DNA of 11,965 nucleotides from positions 1 through 11,965 of the forward strand of contig CALDTD010000074.1 in the NCBI GenBank assembly GCA_937924345.1, read 5' to 3'. The stretch is from an uncultured Flavobacteriales bacterium (GTDB lineage Bacteria; Bacteroidota; Bacteroidia; Flavobacteriales_D; Parvicellaceae). Below, piece by piece: positions 7,362 to 11,965 of the stretch (the stretch's first letter is position 1; each line of letters begins with the position of its first letter). The notes under the pieces are model-generated. The model ran no database searches, was not told the origin of the DNA, and worked only from the letters and a program-made list of their open reading frames with translations. Made by a program: the position numbers and the translations under genes.

Positions 7362-8723
7362 ATGAACGCACTCGATACTATTTGCGCATTGTCCACCCCA
7401 CAAGGCGTTAGCGCCATTGCTCTTATACGGCTTACGGGCAGCGAATCGATAACGGTTGTAAATCGGTGTTTTTCTAAAAACATTACAGACGCAAAAGGCT
7501 ACACCGTTCATTATGGTTCTATTTTAGATAACAATAAAGTTATAGACGATGTAATTGTAACTATTTTTAAAGGACCAAATTCATTTACAGGAGAAAATAC
7601 GGTTGAAATCGCTTGTCATGGTTCGCTGTTTATACAACAACGCATTATAGAAGTTCTAATCGGAAATGGAGCAAGGTTAGCAGAAGCTGGTGAATTTTCT
7701 AAACGCGCATTTTTTAATGGGAAATTTGATTTATCGCAAACAGAAGCTATTGCAGATTTAATTCATTCTCAAAGTGAAGCCGCTCATACTATTGCAATTA
7801 ATCAAATGCGCGGAGGGTTTTCTAACGATTTAAAATTATTAAGAGAACAGTTAATCCATTTTGCCTCTCTCGTAGAGTTAGAACTTGACTTTGCTGAAGA
7901 AGATGTAGAATTTGCAGACCGAACAGAACTCACAAATTTAGTAGAAAAAGTTAGTCAATTAGTTAAACAACTTGCTGCATCGTTTAAACTTGGTAACGCC
8001 ATTAAAAACGGTGTAAACACTGCAATAGTTGGGCGGCCAAATGCTGGTAAATCAACATTATTAAACGCATTACTAAATGAGGATCGAGCTATAGTTTCGG
8101 ATATTGCAGGAACGACTAGAGACACCATTGAAGAAACACTAATTTTAGAGGGAGTAGAATTTCGTTTTATTGACACAGCAGGTCTTAGAGAAACTGAGGA
8201 CAAAATTGAAAAAATAGGTGTAGAAAGAGCATTACAAGAAGTTCAAAAATCGGCAGTTTATCTTTATTTGTTCGATTTAAATGAATTGACATTATCTGAA
8301 GTGCAAAAAGACCTTTCTGAATTACCAAATGAGATAGCTCACTTAGTAATAGCCAACAAAACCGATTTGGCTTCTGAGGAACTACAGAAACAGTTTAAAG
8401 AAAGTGGTCTTAATATTGTTTTTATTTCTGCAAAACAAAAAAATGCAATAGAAGTGCTTAAAGCTGAATTATTAAAGACAATAGATATTTCATCTCTATC
8501 TGCAAACCAAACAATTGTGACCAATATTCGTCATTTCGAAGCCTTAAAACGTGCCGAGGAAGATTTAATAAAAGTGACCGAAGGTTTACAAAATGGTTTG
8601 TCTGGCGACTTTATTGCTATGGATATAAGGCAAGCGCTACACCATATCGGAACCATTACTGGAGAAGTATCAACAGATGATTTATTGGGGAATATTTTTG
8701 CTAATTTCTGTATTGGAAAGTAA
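7362..8723 (+). CDS. mnmE: tRNA uridine-5-carboxymethylaminomethyl(34) synthesis GTPase MnmE
   Basis: MnmE acts with MnmG to install the (c)mnm5 group on U34 of tRNAs that read two-family codons, using methylene-tetrahydrofolate, GTP and potassium. It is 453 residues, matching E. coli MnmE (454). The N-terminal folate-binding domain begins DTICALSTPQGVSAIALIRL. A helical domain is interrupted by the G domain: G1 GRPNAGKST (224-232), G2 GTTRD (250-254), G3 DTAG (271-274), G4 NKTD (332-335) and G5 SAK (356-358). The C-terminal motif FCIGK, with the conserved Cys450, is intact. The ATG lies 1 base after the patatin stop codon, so translational coupling is likely. MnmG is not in the window. It shares U34 as target nucleoside with trhO at the other end of the same gene run. 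Confidence 0.97.
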   Translation: MNALDTICALSTPQGVSAIALIRLTGSESITVVNRCFSKNITDAKGYTVHYGSILDNNKVIDDVIVTIFKGPNSFTGENTVEIACHGSLFIQQRIIEVLIGNGARLAEAGEFSKRAFFNGKFDLSQTEAIADLIHSQSEAAHTIAINQMRGGFSNDLKLLREQLIHFASLVELELDFAEEDVEFADRTELTNLVEKVSQLVKQLAASFKLGNAIKNGVNTAIVGRPNAGKSTLLNALLNEDRAIVSDIAGTTRDTIEETLILEGVEFRFIDTAGLRETEDKIEKIGVERALQEVQKSAVYLYLFDLNELTLSEVQKDLSELPNEIAHLVIANKTDLASEELQKQFKESGLNIVFISAKQKNAIEVLKAELLKTIDISSLSANQTIVTNIRHFEALKRAEEDLIKVTEGLQNGLSGDFIAMDIRQALHHIGTITGEVSTDDLLGNIFANFCIGK

Positions 8724-8754
8724 AAAAACACAGCTATTACATCAAATACTTTAA

Positions 8755-8786
8755 ATTTTGGCTTCTTTTGTTTTTCAAGGCAAAAT
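8755..8786 (+). terminator. Weak imperfect hairpin after mnmE
   Basis: A 10-bp imperfect stem (8755-8764 with 8777-8786, one G-G mismatch) encloses a 12-base loop rich in T. It lies 31 bases after the mnmE stop codon. There is no clean T-tract behind it, so it is at best a weak terminator. It overlaps the candidate -33 box of the next gene. Confidence 0.25.
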
Positions 8787-8798
8787 ATGTTAATTTTC
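8767..8798 (+). promoter_or_regulatory. Candidate promoter of the DUF5916 gene
   Basis: TTTG (8767-8770) is an exact -33 box, and TAATTTTC (8791-8798), 20 bases later, matches the TAnnTTTG -7 element at all but the last base. The ATG at 8809 is only 10 bases beyond, giving a very short leader. A second near match, TAGTTTTA (8802-8809), overlaps the start codon and is less likely. Confidence 0.4.
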
Positions 8799-8808
8799 CT
8801 GTAGTTTT

Positions 8809-11229
8809 ATGAAATATTCAGTATTGCTTATTTTTATTTTTGGTTCAGTCAACTTTGTAGTTTCACAAGTTAAATCGTTGAATCTTTCCAGAACTAAAGA
8901 AAGAATAGAAATAGATGGCGAAATGAATGAAGCAAGTTGGTTAAATGCCGAAGTGGCTTCAAACTTTCTAGAGCGAAATCCAACCGAAGGAAATCCTCCA
9001 AAATTTAAAACAGAAGTAAGAGTTACTTTCGATAATAATAATATTTATGTCTTAGGTTATTGTTTCGACGATTATCCAGACAGTATCTTAACTCAACTTG
9101 GCGAACGAGACGACAACTTAAACGCTGATTTATTTACCTTTTCGTTTGACCCTTACAACAAAAAACAAGATGCTTTCGTATTTAGAGTTTCTGCTTCTGG
9201 AGTGCAATCTGATAGTCGTTTTTCTGATGGTTCGTTTAATGCTGTTTGGGAAAGTGCTGTAAAAATAGTAAATGATGGTTGGATTGTAGAAATGAAAATA
9301 CCTTACTATGCCATTCGTTTCCCTAAAGATAAACAGCAAAATTGGCGTATTAATTTTGAAAGAGGAATTCGAAGGTCGCGAACAGATTTACAATGGTCTT
9401 TAGTCCCGAAGAACACAGAAACACCCATCAACTTTTGGGGAAAACTAGACGGCTTATCTAATATCGAAGATCCGTTAAGGTTGTCTTTGTCTCCTTATGT
9501 ATCTTCGTTTTATGAATTTTCTGGTGGATCCTCTTCTTTAGGTTATGGAGCAGGGGCAGACTTAAAATTAGGGTTAAACGAAAGCTTTACGCTTGATATG
9601 ACATTACTTCCCGATTTTTCTCAAGTTCGTTCAGATAATATTGTAAAAAACTTAGGTGCTTTTGAAGTTGCATTTGAAGAACAACGTCCTTTTTTTCAGG
9701 AAGGGGTGGAACTTTTTAATAAAGGAGATCTTTTTTACTCTAGAAGAATTGGCGGAACTCCAAGTAATTTTTCTGCCCCATTTATTCAACTAGATTCGAA
9801 TGAAATCGTAATTGATAACCCAAATAATGCTAATTTAATTAATGTCGCTAAAATATCTGGACGAACTAAAAAAGGTTTAGGAATAGGTGTTATGAATGCC
9901 ATTACAGGAGAAACAAATGCAATCGTTAGAAATGAAGAAACAAACGAAACTAGAAACATAAAAACAGAACCTTTAGTTAATTACAACATTATTACACTCG
10001 ATCAAAACCTTAAAAACAATAGTTCTATCTACTTTATAAACCTCAACACCAACAGGAAAGGTGATTTTACAGATGCAAATGTTTCTGCTTTAGGTGCTAA
10101 TCTTATTTCTAAAAACGCTAGCTATTCGCTTTCTGGAGATTTAAAAATTTCTCAACGAAGTAAGCAATTAGAATCTACACTATTTCAATCAAATTCTAGC
10201 GATGGAATAAGCTATTCAACAAGTTTTAATAAAATTAGCGGAAATTTTAAATTCGGAATCTCTTCGGAAAGTAAAAGTAGAACATTTAACCCTAACGATT
10301 TAGGTCTGAATTTTACAACAAACACGCGGAATCATGCGGCAAGTATACAGTACAATAAGTACAATCCATTTTGGAAATTAAACAGCGCTTACAATCGATT
10401 ATCGTTCAATTTAACCCAAAATTATAGCACAGGTGAACTACTTAAAAAAGAATACAGTGGTAGTTCATTTATTACTACGCCTAAGTTTCATACCTTTTAC
10501 TTCGAAACTAGCGGACAAATTAGCGACGGAATTGACTTATTTGAATCACGTGTTCCGGGCCAAGACTTCATTACTCCAGAGTATAACTATAATGCTGTCG
10601 GTATATCCTCTGATTACAGAAAGAAGTTTGCCTTAGATGCAGAAATAGGTTATGGAAGAGGATTTTTCTCTAATTATATAGACGGCGAATATTTTAATAT
10701 AGACATCTCTCCTATTATACGAATAAACGATAAACTAACGTTAACACCTTCTAGTAACTGGGTTCGTTTTAATAATGATATAGGTTTTGCAGGATATTTT
10801 AACAACATACCTAAATACGGTGTTAGAAATGTACGAACATTAACAAACATTTTACAAGGAAAATATTTATTTAAAAACAATCTTTCTCTTACTCTACGAA
10901 TAAGACATTATTGGTCTTACGGGGTTTACAGCTATTATGGAGACCTAGATAGTGAGGGCTATATTGTTAAGGACAGTCAATTTAACGAGAATGCAAATTT
11001 TAACTTTAATGCATTTAATACCGATTTAATTTTTGCTTGGCAATTTGCACCAGGTAGCTTTTTAAACATAGTTTATAAAAACGCACAAGATAGAGATAGT
11101 GAAACGATTAACACCTCTTATTTTAATAATTTAGAAGGCGTGTTTGCAGAAGACCAATTAAATAGAATTACTTTAAAAATAGTTTACTTTTTTGATGTCG
11201 TATCTAGCTACAAGAAAGTGATTAAATAA
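8809..11229 (+). CDS. CBM9-like / DUF5916 predicted outer-membrane barrel protein
   Basis: This 806-residue exported protein is of a type common in Bacteroidota. Residues 1-19 form a signal peptide (hydrophobic core SVLLIFIFGSVNFVV, probable cut before Q20). Residues about 30-215 form a carbohydrate-binding family 9-like beta-sandwich, starting with the typical IDGEMNEASW and continuing through the VRVTFDNNNIYVLGYCFDD segment. The rest matches the DUF5916 pattern: the conserved block around DFSQVRSDN, EEQRPFFQEG and YSRRIGG (nt about 9610-9755) precedes many alternating amphipathic strands ending in LKIVYFFDVVSS, as expected for a beta-barrel in the outer membrane. Some homologues are labelled hydrolase, but no catalytic motif is visible here, so no enzymatic role is claimed. 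The CBM9-like part may bind glycans or may be only structural. It stands alone, with no SusC/SusD pair beside it. Domain identity is good; function is unknown. Confidence 0.85.
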   Translation: MKYSVLLIFIFGSVNFVVSQVKSLNLSRTKERIEIDGEMNEASWLNAEVASNFLERNPTEGNPPKFKTEVRVTFDNNNIYVLGYCFDDYPDSILTQLGERDDNLNADLFTFSFDPYNKKQDAFVFRVSASGVQSDSRFSDGSFNAVWESAVKIVNDGWIVEMKIPYYAIRFPKDKQQNWRINFERGIRRSRTDLQWSLVPKNTETPINFWGKLDGLSNIEDPLRLSLSPYVSSFYEFSGGSSSLGYGAGADLKLGLNESFTLDMTLLPDFSQVRSDNIVKNLGAFEVAFEEQRPFFQEGVELFNKGDLFYSRRIGGTPSNFSAPFIQLDSNEIVIDNPNNANLINVAKISGRTKKGLGIGVMNAITGETNAIVRNEETNETRNIKTEPLVNYNIITLDQNLKNNSSIYFINLNTNRKGDFTDANVSALGANLISKNASYSLSGDLKISQRSKQLESTLFQSNSSDGISYSTSFNKISGNFKFGISSESKSRTFNPNDLGLNFTTNTRNHAASIQYNKYNPFWKLNSAYNRLSFNLTQNYSTGELLKKEYSGSSFITTPKFHTFYFETSGQISDGIDLFESRVPGQDFITPEYNYNAVGISSDYRKKFALDAEIGYGRGFFSNYIDGEYFNIDISPIIRINDKLTLTPSSNWVRFNNDIGFAGYFNNIPKYGVRNVRTLTNILQGKYLFKNNLSLTLRIRHYWSYGVYSYYGDLDSEGYIVKDSQFNENANFNFNAFNTDLIFAWQFAPGSFLNIVYKNAQDRDSETINTSYFNNLEGVFAEDQLNRITLKIVYFFDVVSSYKKVIK

Positions 11230-11260
11230 AAAAATTACTGTTAATCAAAATCGACTATCC

Positions 11261-11277
11261 TTCTTTAAATTAAAGAA
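11261..11277. repeat. Perfect 7-bp inverted repeat between the DUF5916 and acyltransferase genes
   Basis: TTCTTTA (11261-11267) and TAAAGAA (11271-11277) form a perfect inverted repeat around AAT, inside the 92-base gap. It could be a weak A/T-only terminator for the upstream gene, as T-rich sequence follows, or an operator placed before a TATTTTG box at 11285-11291. Chance is a real alternative in DNA this AT-rich. Confidence 0.35.
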
Positions 11278-11321
11278 TTTCTTGTATTTTGTGATAAGTC
11301 TTAGAGTTAAACTAAGCTATA

Positions 11322-11965
11322 ATGATGAAAGAAGACAAAACTTATAAAAAAAAGCTGCCCTACGTTATAGAAGACATAAAGGATTGGCCCATTTATAAAA
11401 TAAGTCAACAAAAAGATCACTACCTCAAAGAAATTATAGCTAAAACAAAAGCAGAAACACTAACACGTATTAGTAGTAATAAAGAATTACTAGACGAATT
11501 AAAAATTATTCGTTATCAAGAAATAATACGGTTAAAAAAAAATGCTTGGCAATCTGATAAGCCCAGCGAATTGGAATTTTGGAAACAAAAGAAAAAGGAA
11601 ATTATAGACGCTTCTAAAATAGAAGAAGAACCTAAACAACGTATAGAACTAGAGCGATTATTGGATGATATAATGACGCTTTATGCAGAAGAAATTGTCG
11701 CAAATTTTGATCCAGGAAAGCATAAAATAGCAAGAACAGTACTTCCTTTTATTTTTTCGAGGTTACTAAACACTTTTCCAGGTAAATTATATAAATTATT
11801 TAAGCCTGTAAAATCGGTGCATGAAAAAATGCAGCTTTACGGAGAGGTAGAACAAATTCGTAAACTATCTACACAAGGCACATTAGTTTTTGTACCCACT
11901 CATTTTAGCAACTTAGATTCTCCTACTGTTGGTTTAGCAATAGAAGGAATAGGTTTACCTGCTGT
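11322..11965 (+). CDS. PlsB/PlsC-type glycerolipid acyltransferase, 3' partial
   Basis: Only the first 214 codons are in the window; the frame is open to the right edge. The predicted role is transfer of an acyl chain to glycerol-3-phosphate or a lysophospholipid in membrane lipid synthesis. The acyltransferase motif I appears near the end of the visible part as VPTHFSNLDSP, giving the HX4D catalytic signature (His and Asp of HFSNLD, nt about 11900-11917). It is followed by the GLAIEGIGLPA segment. Before it lies a charged, mostly helical region of about 190 residues, much longer than in simple PlsC enzymes and more like PlsB or DHAP acyltransferase-type proteins. Two adjacent ATG codons (11322 and 11325) could both serve as start. 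No Shine-Dalgarno is seen. Family membership is well supported; the exact substrate and total length cannot be told from this fragment. Confidence 0.8.
   Translation, partial: MMKEDKTYKKKLPYVIEDIKDWPIYKISQQKDHYLKEIIAKTKAETLTRISSNKELLDELKIIRYQEIIRLKKNAWQSDKPSELEFWKQKKKEIIDASKIEEEPKQRIELERLLDDIMTLYAEEIVANFDPGKHKIARTVLPFIFSRLLNTFPGKLYKLFKPVKSVHEKMQLYGEVEQIRKLSTQGTLVFVPTHFSNLDSPTVGLAIEGIGLPA

Larger units (their letters stand above)
4617..8723 (+). other. Probable operon trhO - methyltransferase - patatin - mnmE
   Basis: Four genes lie on one strand with gaps of 4, 19 and 1 bases and no hairpin terminator between them, behind a single good promoter candidate. The first and last genes both modify U34 of tRNA. 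Co-transcription is inferred from spacing. Confidence 0.7.

Noticed and set aside
7955..8731. Three short - strand open frames opposite mnmE
   Set aside because: mnmE is intact with all G motifs on the + strand, and the antisense products look like no known protein and have no supporting start signals.
10433..10880. Short frames within the DUF5916 gene on both strands
   Set aside because: They lie inside an uninterrupted 806-codon gene with consistent barrel-strand periodicity.
8809..11229. TonB-dependent receptor or glycoside hydrolase call for the large exported protein
   Set aside because: No TonB box or plug domain and no catalytic motif was seen; the CBM9-like/DUF5916 layout explains the whole length.
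1..11965. Mobile element, CRISPR array, tRNA or rRNA
   Set aside because: No transposase or integrase, direct repeat array, att-like repeat or structural RNA sequence was recognised on either strand.

Overview
The window looks like chromosomal DNA of a Bacteroidota, most likely a marine or aquatic member of the Flavobacteriales. The DNA is AT-rich, and genes lack Shine-Dalgarno sequences but are preceded by boxes resembling the Bacteroidota TAnnTTTG promoter element. The families present also point there: a TPR hybrid kinase beside a LytTR regulator, a CBM9-like/DUF5916 outer-membrane protein, and a methyltransferase with an HGVHSPF N-terminal motif. There is no sign of a mobile element, phage, CRISPR array, tRNA or rRNA. 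The base composition looks uniform by eye.

Region 1 (1-3122, + strand) is a signalling pair. The first gene is a tripartite hybrid histidine kinase whose 5' end lies outside the window. It has TPRs, one visible transmembrane segment, HisKA, HATPase, a receiver and an HPt domain. Three bases after it comes a LytTR-type DNA-binding response regulator, the probable last step of the phosphorelay. A clear intrinsic terminator follows, and it overlaps the 3' end of the convergent queG.

Region 2 (3163-4540) holds queG (epoxyqueuosine reductase, - strand, GTG start). Divergent from it is a small exported protein with one CxxCH haem motif.

Region 3 (4617-8723, + strand) is a tight four-gene run, probably one operon: trhO (tRNA U34 hydroxylase), a class I SAM-dependent O-methyltransferase with a TTG start, a patatin-like lipid hydrolase, and mnmE (tRNA U34 GTPase). 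The gaps are 4, 19 and 1 bases. With queG next door, three genes for tRNA wobble-base (position 34) modification lie within about 5.6 kb. This raises the possibility that the methyltransferase beside trhO also acts on tRNA, for example methylating ho5U34. That is an inference and is treated as the main finding.

Region 4 (8809-11965, + strand) is envelope and lipid related. It holds a complete 806-residue CBM9-like/DUF5916 predicted outer-membrane barrel protein, then the first 214 codons of a PlsB/PlsC-type acyltransferase that runs off the right edge. No intergenic gap exceeds about 100 bases. Most of the genes are familiar housekeeping or accessory families. The unexplained parts are the roles of the methyltransferase and patatin inside the tRNA-modification operon.
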